Shown here in pieces: positions 57,201 to 64,000 of a DNA stretch of 64,000 nucleotides. Positions within the stretch are counted from its first letter, which is position 1. Each line of letters starts with the position of its first letter. Origin of the DNA: Salinivirga cyanobacteriivorans. Its GTDB lineage: Bacteria; Bacteroidota; Bacteroidia; Bacteroidales; Salinivirgaceae. Position numbers and translations under genes: made by a program. The DNA is taken from positions 2,119,501 to 2,183,500 of the forward strand of contig NZ_CP013118.1 in NCBI RefSeq assembly GCF_001443605.1, given 5' to 3'. A model generated the notes under the pieces. It had not been told where the DNA came from and did not search any database. It saw nothing but the letters and a program-made list of their open reading frames with translations.

Positions 57201-60200
57201 CCCATATTTCTCCGGAGTGAATTTGGTGATCGTTGCGCGGATTACGTACACCAATGGTAAATGTTACTACTTCGGCCAGGTTTGGGTTACCTCGCACTTT
57301 TACAGTATTCTTGCCATGTTGTTTAAGGTATTCAGTGAGCAGGCTCACTCCTGCTTCAGCATCGCCAATAAGGTCGTTTCGCTCTTTTTTAGTATCGGTA
57401 AACACCGACAGTGGAATATTCAATTCATTTTCGATTGGCCAAACTGCCTGCCTGTCCGACTCTGCACTTGTATAATTTCCGGGCGGGGTTAATACAACCG
57501 GTATCTCATACTCATAATAGTTTTCTTTAATGTCGGTACCCAAACGTACAAATACAGAAAGTTCATTATCCTCAAGGGGTACATCTTCGAGTTCCTCGGC
57601 ATGAATATACATTTTCAGCCGTTTGTATTGCCGCATATCAAAGCGGATATTTTTGTAAATAGCTTTTGCAAATCCATCGGGCAGGTCTCTCACCTTCATA
57701 CTGATGGATTGTTCGTTTAATTGCCGCATTTGGGAGTTCGATGGGTCAATTACACGGTCGACATCAGGAGGTAACACATAGTTAACAGGTGTGCGCTGCC
57801 CGTTTTCCTCCACATTTACTGTCCCAACGTCAAACTGGGCATTGCTCAGGTCGATATCATCGTCAACAACTTCGCCACCCTCCTCGAGCACGTACCGGTA
57901 TTTGCGCCACTCACCGCGTATGAGATTCAACTCAGCAAATCTCAATGTAACATCCCGATTAAACCCTGTAAGGTACATCCGCATAAACCTGATCGACCTG
58001 AAATCGCTGATATTACCTTCTACAAAATCGGGGTCCCGCACTGGTACTTTAAATTGATACCAGGTAACTGTTTTCGATGAACCGTCAGGCATGCTTACAG
58101 TTACATCGTTCTCGTCGACAATATATTTCTTGGCATTATCCAAATTCTCAGGGCTCAGGTCAATTTTATACTCGTAATATGCATCAACCTGATTTAGCGT
58201 ATTGTCGTTATTGATATCCTCATTATTAGGAAGCGAGGTTTGCATTTGCGACTCTGTTCCCGTACTTGCTGGTGAATTACCATGTGGATTGGTAAAATAC
58301 CGGTAACGGTTAATTATGTTATTGTTGAAAAAGGAATTCGATTCATAACCACCACCTTTATAATAATGGTAATCGTCCTGTGCCGGGTCATCTTCAAGCT
58401 CTGCCCGTGCTTCAGGTGTAAGGTTAGAGAGGAATGTTTCGCTATAAACCTGGTTATCAACAAAAAACTCTCTCTCCCGGGTATTTGTCAAGCCATCGTA
58501 TCCCACATCCTGTACATCACGACCTACATCATCGAATCCATCTGAAACCACCTGACGATTCGAAACAATACCCCAGGCTGTGGTATCTGTTCCATCTGTT
58601 GTTCCATTTCGGTCAAGACCATTCTCAAATGAGCGCCTGTAATCTTTCAGCACATCTTCAGAAATATTTCCAAGGTTTATAAAAAGTGCAGGGTCCGGGT
58701 CATCGCGTGTAATACCATCTTCTTCATCCTGGGCATAAGGATCCATCATCCAAAATTCAATAAACTCAATATTGGCTTCCTCAAAGTCGCTTGTTCGCAC
58801 ATTGCGCTGTATTCCTGCCCACCGTTCCTCAGGGTTGGTAAACTTACCATCCTGATCAATATTTGTGGGATCATCATCGAAGTTATAAGGTCCGCGCTCA
58901 TTAGGGAAAAAAGAGAGGTTAAATACGCTTAATGTATTATAGATACCTTGTTCCGGGTCACGGTTGGGAAAAATTTGATTTTCTTTCACCTCATAAGCAT
59001 TCAGATTTGAAATTGCTTCGTCGGAGACCGGTGTAGCACCTTCATAAAATGTTGGATCAATAAAGTACCAAGAGAGCTGTGCACGGTTTCGCGTATAGTT
59101 ATAAATATCGTCGCCGGTGGCAGTATAATCTTCATTAAAACGTTTCGGGGTACTGGCAAGGAACCAGTAATAAGGTTCTTTCATTGTGATATCGGCTGTA
59201 GCACCCTCGAAATCGTCAAGAAATGCTTCTCCCTTATGCTTAATTGCTTTGTTGTGTCCCGGAATCAAATGTGCAAATTCTGCTGTGGCGGTAATTTTAG
59301 ATGGTGCCTTGGTCTCAATAAAAGGTAACTTGTCTACCATCTTTGTTAAGAAAGGCACCTCTTTTTCATAATTCACATTAAAGCCCCAAATGGTATTTGA
59401 AATAGGCTCGTTACCTACATTTACCTTTTGGGTTAGTGGCCGCTCGGTTAAATTCAGCAGTGAACCGCCGAGTAATAAATCTTCATTTACACGATATTCT
59501 AATGTGGTTCCCAGTAAAGTCTTGGATTGAATACTGAACATTGTATTGCTTTCCAGCGAAATATTAATCGGGGTTTGACTTTGCAGCAGTCCCTCATCTA
59601 ATATTTTCACACGGCCCAGATAATAATCTACGGTATAATCTACACCCTCGGTTAATTCGCGGCCGCCTGCAGTAACTTTTACTGACCCTTTCGGAATATT
59701 AATCGCATTAAGCGGTATCTCACTTCCTGCCGAAGATTTGTAAGACCCCCCAATAGAAAACTTATTTTTTTCTGATATTTGTTCGGCAAATGTTTTTGTA
59801 GAATCATACAGCACATCATAAACAAACTGGTCTGCTTGCGACATAGCATCAGTATCGGTTGTATCGCCAAACTGGCGCCGAAGGAAATTTCCGAATGGTT
59901 CCAGTACCGGGAAAATCACATATCCTTTAGATGAGTTTATGGTAATACCCTCGGCAAAGTCGAACATACCATCGCCATTTTCTACCCGTTGATTCTGAGT
60001 ATTTAAGCGGTCGAGATTCAAGACTTTCAGCAGGTTTTTTCCGCGCAGATTTTCGTTCTCTGTTGGCAGTGAAAAAACATCGGTACCTATAGCCACATCG
60101 TTATACATAACGTTCAGCATAAAGTCCTCCCGGCTGATGTTGTAGGCATCAAGTTTATAGATGTTTTTCATCATCAAATCCCAGGTGGGATGATTGGGCG

Positions 60201-61665
60201 AAAAGCTGGTTGGTTTAAGCAATTTAACAATCAATGTAGAATCAGAATCACCACCGCCAGTAGTCATTTCCCCTACAGAGTATGATTCGCCCTGCACCTG
60301 TACGTCGTAGGCTACAGCTACAATTTCGTCTGAGCGCAGCTTGCTGTTAAGCGAGATATAGCCTAAATTCGGATTAAATGTATATTCAGTTTGGTCAAGT
60401 TTTCTGGCACTTTCAAAAACCTCAAAATCGGTTCCGTTTTGAAAATTCATGGATTCTAATGAACCTACAGCAGAAGCTATGTTGCGAATTCCACCGTCAT
60501 TGTTCACATTATTATAAAGCGAACCATTTTGCGGAAAAGAATGAGCTCCTGAGGGAGTGGTATTTTCGGCTAACTGACTAAAAGCAACTATATTGCGGGT
60601 GTTCTCCACCATGTTGTTTTTATTCAGCACCCATACCTCTATTCTATCCACACGTACATTAGAGCGTATGAGTGGATAATCTTTTAGCGCTTCCTCATAA
60701 TTTTCACGAAAGTAATGGGCAAGAAAATAGTGGCGGTTATCGTCGTACTCATTGGCCTGCACCTCAAAACGTCTTTTGGTTGCGCCACCCTCAACGGTTA
60801 TATTTTTAGTTTCACTTTTCTGTTGTGAAAATAGCGTGGTAATATTCAATTTACCAAACTTCATCTCAGTAAGGATACCAAAAAGGTTCTGGCTTCCCTG
60901 GATAAGTGTCCCACTCAGAGGCAGCGAAACGTTACCAGCCTCAATGCGTTGAATAATATCGTCTTCATTTCCCTGGTAACGAATATTCATTTCGTTTTCG
61001 AACTCAAAACTGGCTTCTGTATCGTAACTGAGTTTTAATGATAGGTTCTCCCCGATTTTACCCGTTACATTCATTTGGATGCGTTCGTCAAAATCAAATG
61101 TCAAATCGCTTCTTTGCTCTTCAGCCAACTGCGGGTTATCGGTCTTATTGTATTTTAATCCAAAATCGAGTGTAGCCTCGCCGCGCGGTTTAATGTCTAT
61201 GGTGTTACTTCCAAAAATGGTTTCGAAAACCTTCGAGCCAATATGTAACTGGGGGATAAGCGCTCTTTTATGCTCAAAATTTTCGGAGCGTGCCCTTTGC
61301 TTCCAGTAATCGCGTTTGAAATTATTCAGGTCATATTCAAGATAATCTTCAACAGAAAGGTAACGGGGTGCTTTATAATTAATTTTATCGCCTAACTTAT
61401 GACGAATGATATAGCGGTTATTATCAGGATCGTACTCTACTTCCTTTTTTAAGAGATCAGGGGTTTCCATCATCAAAGGCGAATGAAAACGGGTACTATC
61501 AAGCAATAAACCTGATTCATCATTAAAATTGTACGGCAAATTATAGGGATTTTTTCCTGTTGAATCCTCAACGGGAAATATCTCATTTTGAGCCGCAACT
61601 CTTTTAGTCGGCAACAAACCAAAAAATAGCAGTACAAGTACCGCAACTACACTATATCGTTCCAA
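54280..61665 (-). CDS. sprA: Type IX secretion outer membrane translocon SprA/Sov
   Basis: A 2461-residue protein with a signal peptide (about 1-25). Length and content match SprA, the giant 36-strand barrel through which type IX cargo leaves the cell. Typical segments are APRYLSVEDYLEYDLNN, PRGEATLDFGLKYN, IPLNAINIPKGSVKVTAGG, HKGEAFLDDFEGA, and NPRNDHQIHSGEIWVNELRL, with a terminal strand FGFSFKFRLVDTG. The reading starts with TTG at 61665, 23 nt after the ruvA stop. No in-frame ATG occurs between that stop and the signal peptide, so a TTG start is likely. ruvA next to sprA is a known Bacteroidota arrangement. Confidence 0.96.
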   Translation of the reverse strand: MERYSVVAVLVLLFFGLLPTKRVAAQNEIFPVEDSTGKNPYNLPYNFNDESGLLLDSTRFHSPLMMETPDLLKKEVEYDPDNNRYIIRHKLGDKINYKAPRYLSVEDYLEYDLNNFKRDYWKQRARSENFEHKRALIPQLHIGSKVFETIFGSNTIDIKPRGEATLDFGLKYNKTDNPQLAEEQRSDLTFDFDERIQMNVTGKIGENLSLKLSYDTEASFEFENEMNIRYQGNEDDIIQRIEAGNVSLPLSGTLIQGSQNLFGILTEMKFGKLNITTLFSQQKSETKNITVEGGATKRRFEVQANEYDDNRHYFLAHYFRENYEEALKDYPLIRSNVRVDRIEVWVLNKNNMVENTRNIVAFSQLAENTTPSGAHSFPQNGSLYNNVNNDGGIRNIASAVGSLESMNFQNGTDFEVFESARKLDQTEYTFNPNLGYISLNSKLRSDEIVAVAYDVQVQGESYSVGEMTTGGGDSDSTLIVKLLKPTSFSPNHPTWDLMMKNIYKLDAYNISREDFMLNVMYNDVAIGTDVFSLPTENENLRGKNLLKVLNLDRLNTQNQRVENGDGMFDFAEGITINSSKGYVIFPVLEPFGNFLRRQFGDTTDTDAMSQADQFVYDVLYDSTKTFAEQISEKNKFSIGGSYKSSAGSEIPLNAINIPKGSVKVTAGGRELTEGVDYTVDYYLGRVKILDEGLLQSQTPINISLESNTMFSIQSKTLLGTTLEYRVNEDLLLGGSLLNLTERPLTQKVNVGNEPISNTIWGFNVNYEKEVPFLTKMVDKLPFIETKAPSKITATAEFAHLIPGHNKAIKHKGEAFLDDFEGATADITMKEPYYWFLASTPKRFNEDYTATGDDIYNYTRNRAQLSWYFIDPTFYEGATPVSDEAISNLNAYEVKENQIFPNRDPEQGIYNTLSVFNLSFFPNERGPYNFDDDPTNIDQDGKFTNPEERWAGIQRNVRTSDFEEANIEFIEFWMMDPYAQDEEDGITRDDPDPALFINLGNISEDVLKDYRRSFENGLDRNGTTDGTDTTAWGIVSNRQVVSDGFDDVGRDVQDVGYDGLTNTREREFFVDNQVYSETFLSNLTPEARAELEDDPAQDDYHYYKGGGYESNSFFNNNIINRYRYFTNPHGNSPASTGTESQMQTSLPNNEDINNDNTLNQVDAYYEYKIDLSPENLDNAKKYIVDENDVTVSMPDGSSKTVTWYQFKVPVRDPDFVEGNISDFRSIRFMRMYLTGFNRDVTLRFAELNLIRGEWRKYRYVLEEGGEVVDDDIDLSNAQFDVGTVNVEENGQRTPVNYVLPPDVDRVIDPSNSQMRQLNEQSISMKVRDLPDGFAKAIYKNIRFDMRQYKRLKMYIHAEELEDVPLEDNELSVFVRLGTDIKENYYEYEIPVVLTPPGNYTSAESDRQAVWPIENELNIPLSVFTDTKKERNDLIGDAEAGVSLLTEYLKQHGKNTVKVRGNPNLAEVVTFTIGVRNPRNDHQIHSGEIWVNELRLTEFDEEGGWAANARLTAQLADLGTVTLAGATSKPGFGGLEQKLNERQLNEIYQYDVNTSLQLGQFFPEDMGVKIPMYVGYAETFTNPKYNPLAKDIEFDKSLEGLSPSEQDELKKLARKYNMRRSINFTGVRFGKQKKDPHFYDLNNWSFSYSYNQNYNRDVNLAYHNQQQHTGSINYIYNNRIEPWEPFKNADLNSNYFGLIKDFNINYAPSQVSFSSVVSRKYNKMKRRNLNIPDQVFQPTYDKNFTWNRNYGLVYNLSKSIKVNFDASAIARIDEPEGKVERGMPKYDSIRNDIMEEFYQLGTMTQYNQNIAVTYQLPLSKIPGLKWINATAGYTGTYDWNRGPELNTDIEPGHSIQNNNTINGGANLAFDRLFKQSQYISDIHRKFKKPLSERFDEKIKYEVTYEKREFDLEAGDERTIFHRLGTEDVTIKLVDAEGNDVEMRYEVDDDRRIILKPENDLEDVSLVVTGKKQRSQGPLQIMSEYFVRIGTGLKSARMDYTQNNGSIMHGISSAPNALGMSFRENDARPGWEYVFGLSDPEFMERALKDDWLEDDIDSTLIEPYTMTFQENMSVNGTYIPLNGLEIKLKAQWARTRNTDRYYYSDTYEGFQPSTPTSVRSTGNWSMSVWTFSSAFDKMDDREYTNDVYREFLSNRKKIAQRLAAQRAGVNGYDPNDLTEGGYPDGYPSYSQDVVVPAFIAAYVDGTEVNNVALSVVRPIFSLLRPDWRIDYDGFMQFGVFKNNFRNFKLQHSYKAVFTMGGYTNNPSWSDLSENDPNNDGLSFIRSQQDTSLFVTRNSISQITISEDFLPFFEVNMTWKSNVTTRLAFNKRRTLSLNTSNNNVAESRRNELVIGSGYRFDNLTLVFRTRGGGQRKFNSPVELRADFSIADDVKYVHKPDSDFTELVDGKLVYKFGFTANYRFSKNLELRGYLDYTMTEPKMSPPYKTTVLNFGFSFKFRLVDTG

Positions 61666-61688
61666 GGTATTCTTTCTGCTTTAGATTT

Positions 61689-62270
61689 TTACAATTTTTT
61701 CAATGCTCGCTTAATAATCTCTTCAACCGATAAACCCGGCTCATTTTGTAATATTTGGCCTATTGCTTTCTCTACCGGCTTTTTGGAAAAACCAAGCATC
61801 ATCAATGCAGATAACGCTTCTTCGTTATTTGTATTGCCTTCCGGCGAAATAAATTCTTGTGCTTCTCCTGTTTGTTTAACCTTATCTTTCAAATCTACTA
61901 CAATACGCTCTGCTGTGCGCAGGCCTATACCTTTTATACCCTTTAATGCTTTTACCTGTTCCTGGGTGATGGCACTTATAAGTTCTTTAGGAGGCATAGA
62001 GGAAAGCATCATCCGGGCTGTATTGGCTCCAACACCTGAAACACTTATCAGGTGCCTGAACAGTTCACGTTCATCTGTTGTAGAAAAACCAAATAATTGC
62101 TGATTATCCTCACGATAAATGGCGTGAGCCAACAAAGTAAACTCTTCTCCCACTTTAAGCTCACTATATGTGGTTAACGAAATACTGAGCAAATAACCTA
62201 CTCCATTAATATCTACAACACAATTGGTGGGGGTTAAACTCGTAATTTTACCTTTAAAATAATCGAACAT
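61689..62270 (-). CDS. ruvA: Holliday junction helicase subunit RuvA
   Basis: A 193-residue DNA-binding subunit that recognises four-way junctions for RuvB. The N-terminal OB fold starts MFDYFKGKI and contains GVGYLLSIS. Two helix-hairpin-helix motifs follow: SVSGVGANTARMMLS and LKGIKGIGLRTAERIVVDLK. Domain III (EALSALMMLGFSKKPVEKAI) binds RuvB. The start at 62270 gives the family N terminus. A reading from 62351 adds 27 unrelated residues and covers a promoter element. It heads a ruvA-sprA unit. Confidence 0.96.
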   Translation of the reverse strand: MFDYFKGKITSLTPTNCVVDINGVGYLLSISLTTYSELKVGEEFTLLAHAIYREDNQQLFGFSTTDERELFRHLISVSGVGANTARMMLSSMPPKELISAITQEQVKALKGIKGIGLRTAERIVVDLKDKVKQTGEAQEFISPEGNTNNEEALSALMMLGFSKKPVEKAIGQILQNEPGLSVEEIIKRALKKL

Positions 62271-62297
62271 AACAATTGATTTGGATATACAAGAGGG

Positions 62298-62305
62298 CAA
62301 AAGTA
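62298..62305 (-). promoter_or_regulatory. -7 element upstream of ruvA-sprA
   Basis: Minus-strand TACTTTTG (plus CAAAAGTA) is an exact TAnnTTTG match, 27 nt upstream of the ruvA ATG at 62270. Confidence 0.45.
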
Positions 62306-62450
62306 CGAAATTTAGCCTAATCATAAAAGAATGTATCCTATCATCAATCAATTACAAAACGGATTAATATACCTCAAAGCTTACAACAGAATTATTGGTT
62401 AGTTATGGGCAATTCACGAAATTGTTTTAAGTTAGCCGTAAATATTTAAA

Positions 62451-63134
62451 ATGATACGCAGGTTACTAATTCTACAAATGCTTATTCTTGTTTGCTTAAC
62501 CAGCCAGGCACAGGAAGAAAAAACTCGCTATTTTAATAAAGATCAGCTGGTGATAGAACTATTGTCGAACCAATGGCTTGATGCACCTGATGATGTGAAG
62601 CTTCATCCCCGTTCGCTGGCATTTAACCTGCAATTGATGTATAATCTGGTTGGCAAGAACTCCAATGTGGCCCTGGCTGCAGGCTTGGGTTTACTCACAG
62701 AAAATTATCAAATCGATGCCTTGCCAAAGCTTTCTGAAAACAAACTATCATTCGCACCGCTCGATGATGAACTGAATTACACATCCAATAAAATAAGATT
62801 TACCACGGTAGAATTACCGGTAGAAATTAGAATAAGAAGTAACAAAAACAGCAGAAATAAAACCTGGAAACTTTACCTGGGAGGAAAAGCGGGATATATG
62901 TTTCAAAGCATGCACAAATATAGTGGCGACGACCCCGTGAAACCAAACCAAAAATTGAAGCAAAAAACCTTCAACCTGCCCTACACAGAACAATTCACCT
63001 ATGGCCTTACTGCAAGGTTGGGCTACGACGCAATAATGGTTACAGCCTATTATGGATTAACTAATCACTTCAAAAAAGATAAAGCGCCAGCTCTATATCC
63101 CTTTATGGTTGGATTGACACTCTTTGTATATTAA
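62451..63134 (+). CDS. Outer membrane beta-barrel protein, PorT-like size, function unknown
   Basis: A 227-residue exported protein. The signal peptide ends at SQAQ. The strands VELPVEIRIRSN, WKLYLGGKAGYMFQS and YGLTARLGYDAIMVTAYYGL, with a terminal FMVGLTLFVY, are like the Bacteroidota outer-membrane barrel family (PF13568 type). Similarity to PorT is only in size and strand order; I would not call it a secretion component. It is transcribed divergently from ruvA. A terminator belonging to the opposite strand overlaps its stop. Confidence 0.78.
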   Translation: MIRRLLILQMLILVCLTSQAQEEKTRYFNKDQLVIELLSNQWLDAPDDVKLHPRSLAFNLQLMYNLVGKNSNVALAAGLGLLTENYQIDALPKLSENKLSFAPLDDELNYTSNKIRFTTVELPVEIRIRSNKNSRNKTWKLYLGGKAGYMFQSMHKYSGDDPVKPNQKLKQKTFNLPYTEQFTYGLTARLGYDAIMVTAYYGLTNHFKKDKAPALYPFMVGLTLFVY

Positions 63135-63176
63135 AAAGCTGTTAAAAGCAGGTAAAAGAAACCCGCCTTTAACAGC
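63131..63176 (-). terminator. Terminator of the cydB/CydX-like operon
   Basis: GCTGTTAAA (63138-63146) pairs with TTTAACAGC (63168-63176), with inner GGT/ACC pairing. On the minus strand it is followed by five T residues. The T tract overlaps the stop of the convergent barrel gene. Confidence 0.8.
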
Positions 63177-63197
63177 CTGATAAAGATCGACCTGAAT

Positions 63198-63308
63198 TTA
63201 TTCTTCAGTAAGTTTTGCGTCAAACTTCTTTAATGCCCAAATTACTGCGAAGTAACTAACCACAATTAAAACGGGCCACGATAAGAGCCATAATATTTCA
63301 GTTATCAT
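63198..63308 (-). CDS. CydX-like single-helix microprotein (36 aa)
   Basis: A 36-codon frame downstream of cydB on the same strand. It begins MITEILWLLSWPV with one membrane helix (about residues 5-27) and a charged tail KKFDAKLTEE. ACAGGATAA precedes the ATG as a ribosome binding site, and the operon terminator follows 21 nt after the stop. Size, topology and place after cydB fit the small third subunit of cytochrome bd oxidase (CydX/CydS type). I see no clear sequence match to E. coli CydX, so the call rests on context. Confidence 0.6.
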   Translation of the reverse strand: MITEILWLLSWPVLIVVSYFAVIWALKKFDAKLTEE

Positions 63309-63357
63309 AATTTATCCTGTTAAATTATCAATCATTTCTAAAAAAGCTATCTTTCTC

Positions 63358-63434
63358 AACCAATCCCGATACGCTTCGCTATCGGAAAAAGGTGTCGTCA
63401 ATCCTGAACCAATCCCGATACGCTTCGCTATCGG
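63358..63434. repeat. Tandem pair of identical palindromic repeats
   Basis: Two identical 28-nt copies at 63358-63385 and 63407-63434, 49 nt apart start to start. Each contains the inverted repeat CCGATA-cgcttcgc-TATCGG. In the second copy the stem extends to ATCCCGATA/TATCGGGAT. They lie in the 177-nt gap between cydB and the CydX-like gene and could form hairpins in the mRNA. They look like a dispersed REP-like palindrome. Confidence 0.85.
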
Positions 63435-63485
63435 GATATTTTCCACTACAATTTCCCAAAACTACGTTTTGGGAGAAATTAAGTG

Positions 63486-64000
63486 TCAATATACATGAGA
63501 ATCGGACTCCATCTCTTCCTTATCAATTTTCTTATTATTGATAGATCGCCATGCATATACAATATAAGCCAACACAAAAGGCACAAGCAATGAAACATAA
63601 CTCATTACCTTAAGTGTATATGGACTCGATGAACTGTTAAATATGGTAAGCGAACTACTATAATCGCCAACAACCGACGGATAATATGCTGTATTGTTGT
63701 AACCTGCAATAAGGAAAAGTGACAACACTGTAAATACTGTCCCCAAACCAGCGGGCCAAATCGCTTTATCGCAATCTTTTTTGAACAAACCACCAGCTAT
63801 TCCGGCCAATACCAGCAATACACCAATTACAAATACAATTCCCACAAGCGGCATCTCAATCAAATTGAAGAAGTATTTGTTGGCTTGCATGAACACATCA
63901 CCTGTTTCGGGGTTAACTGCAAATCCATCGCGCAAGAATAACCATATCACAAAAGTTAAAAACAATGCTACAAATGGAATTCCGTTTATCCACAGCTGCT
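63486..64000 (-). CDS. cydB: Cytochrome bd ubiquinol oxidase subunit II, C-terminal part
   Basis: The frame runs off the right edge, so the N-terminal half is missing. What is present starts WINGIPFVALFLTFVIW and continues with helices ending in LLVPFVLAYIVYAWRSIN, matching the C-terminal half of CydB. GYNNTAYYPSVVGDYSSSLTI is the conserved periplasmic segment before the last helix. With CydA it forms the high-affinity bd oxidase that reduces oxygen at low tension. The cytoplasmic tail DKEEMESDSHVY is acidic. cydA should lie beyond the window on the same strand. Confidence 0.93.
   Translation of the reverse strand, partial: QLWINGIPFVALFLTFVIWLFLRDGFAVNPETGDVFMQANKYFFNLIEMPLVGIVFVIGVLLVLAGIAGGLFKKDCDKAIWPAGLGTVFTVLSLFLIAGYNNTAYYPSVVGDYSSSLTIFNSSSSPYTLKVMSYVSLLVPFVLAYIVYAWRSINNKKIDKEEMESDSHVY

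Noticed and set aside
54280..61665. Many open frames of 60-90 codons on the plus strand across sprA
   Set aside because: They are antisense shadows of a long gene with strong coding signal; none has a recognisable domain or ribosome binding site.
62271..62351. Longer N terminus for RuvA
   Set aside because: RuvA begins with the OB-fold segment at MFDYFKGKI; the extension covers a promoter element.
1..64000. CRISPR arrays, insertion sequences, integrases or prophage genes
   Set aside because: No regularly spaced repeats beyond the pair at 63358-63434 and no transposase, integrase or phage structural motif were seen on either strand.

Overview
The window is chromosomal DNA of a Bacteroidota bacterium, most likely class Bacteroidia; Marinilabiliales or a relative is only a guess. 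The case for Bacteroidota is: sprA (type IX secretion translocon), a PorV-type outer membrane protein and an exported peptidase with a type IX C-terminal sorting signal; type III glutamine synthetase; a DUF2723 membrane protein; Obg without a C-terminal extension; many exported beta-barrels; and repeated promoter-like TAnnTTTG elements upstream of genes on both strands. Coding density is high. No insertion sequence, prophage, integrase or CRISPR array was seen.

Layout. 1-7.5 kb: a Sia-type partner-switching module (sensor PP2C phosphatase cut by the left edge, SiaB-like kinase, SiaC-like phosphoprotein) followed by an unusual ABCG-type transporter and two exported proteins of unknown function. 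7.5-10.2 kb (-): hpt-adk-obg-PAP2 phosphatase. 10.4-18.8 kb (+): purE, an exported pair (small barrel plus helix-hairpin-helix barrel), DoxX, glnN, an MscS channel and a CorA-like transporter. 18.8-21.7 kb (-): YfiR-like protein plus TonB-dependent receptor. 21.8-28.0 kb: a first purine nucleoside phosphorylase (PNP), then on the minus strand an AlkD-like protein, MltF-like transglycosylase, two UbiA-type proteins and a PorV-type protein. 28.2-35.4 kb: pssA and purS (+), then on the minus strand DAHP synthase/chorismate mutase, an M20 dipeptidase, a barrel, a DUF3109 protein, gpmI and a second PNP. 35.6-42.8 kb: type IX cargo M28 peptidase, tRNA-Phe, mutS, a FIST-like protein with a small partner. 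42.8-50.5 kb (-): DUF2723 protein and a giant double UvrA-like ATPase. 50.8-54.3 kb (+): propeller sensor kinase and a HEAT-like protein. 54.3-62.3 kb (-): ruvA-sprA. 62.4-64 kb: a barrel protein (+), then cydB (cut by the right edge) and a CydX-like microprotein (-).

Links between genes. purE, purS, hpt, adk and two PNPs give a purine synthesis and salvage theme, though not one operon. SprA, the PorV-type protein and the M28 cargo belong to one secretion route. The most unusual loci are the four-ATPase UvrA-like protein, which lacks the UvrB-binding domain and has a degenerate fourth ATPase site; the Sia module joined to an ABC transporter; two PNPs that differ at specificity residues; and a tandem UbiA pair in which one member has lost its metal-binding aspartates.
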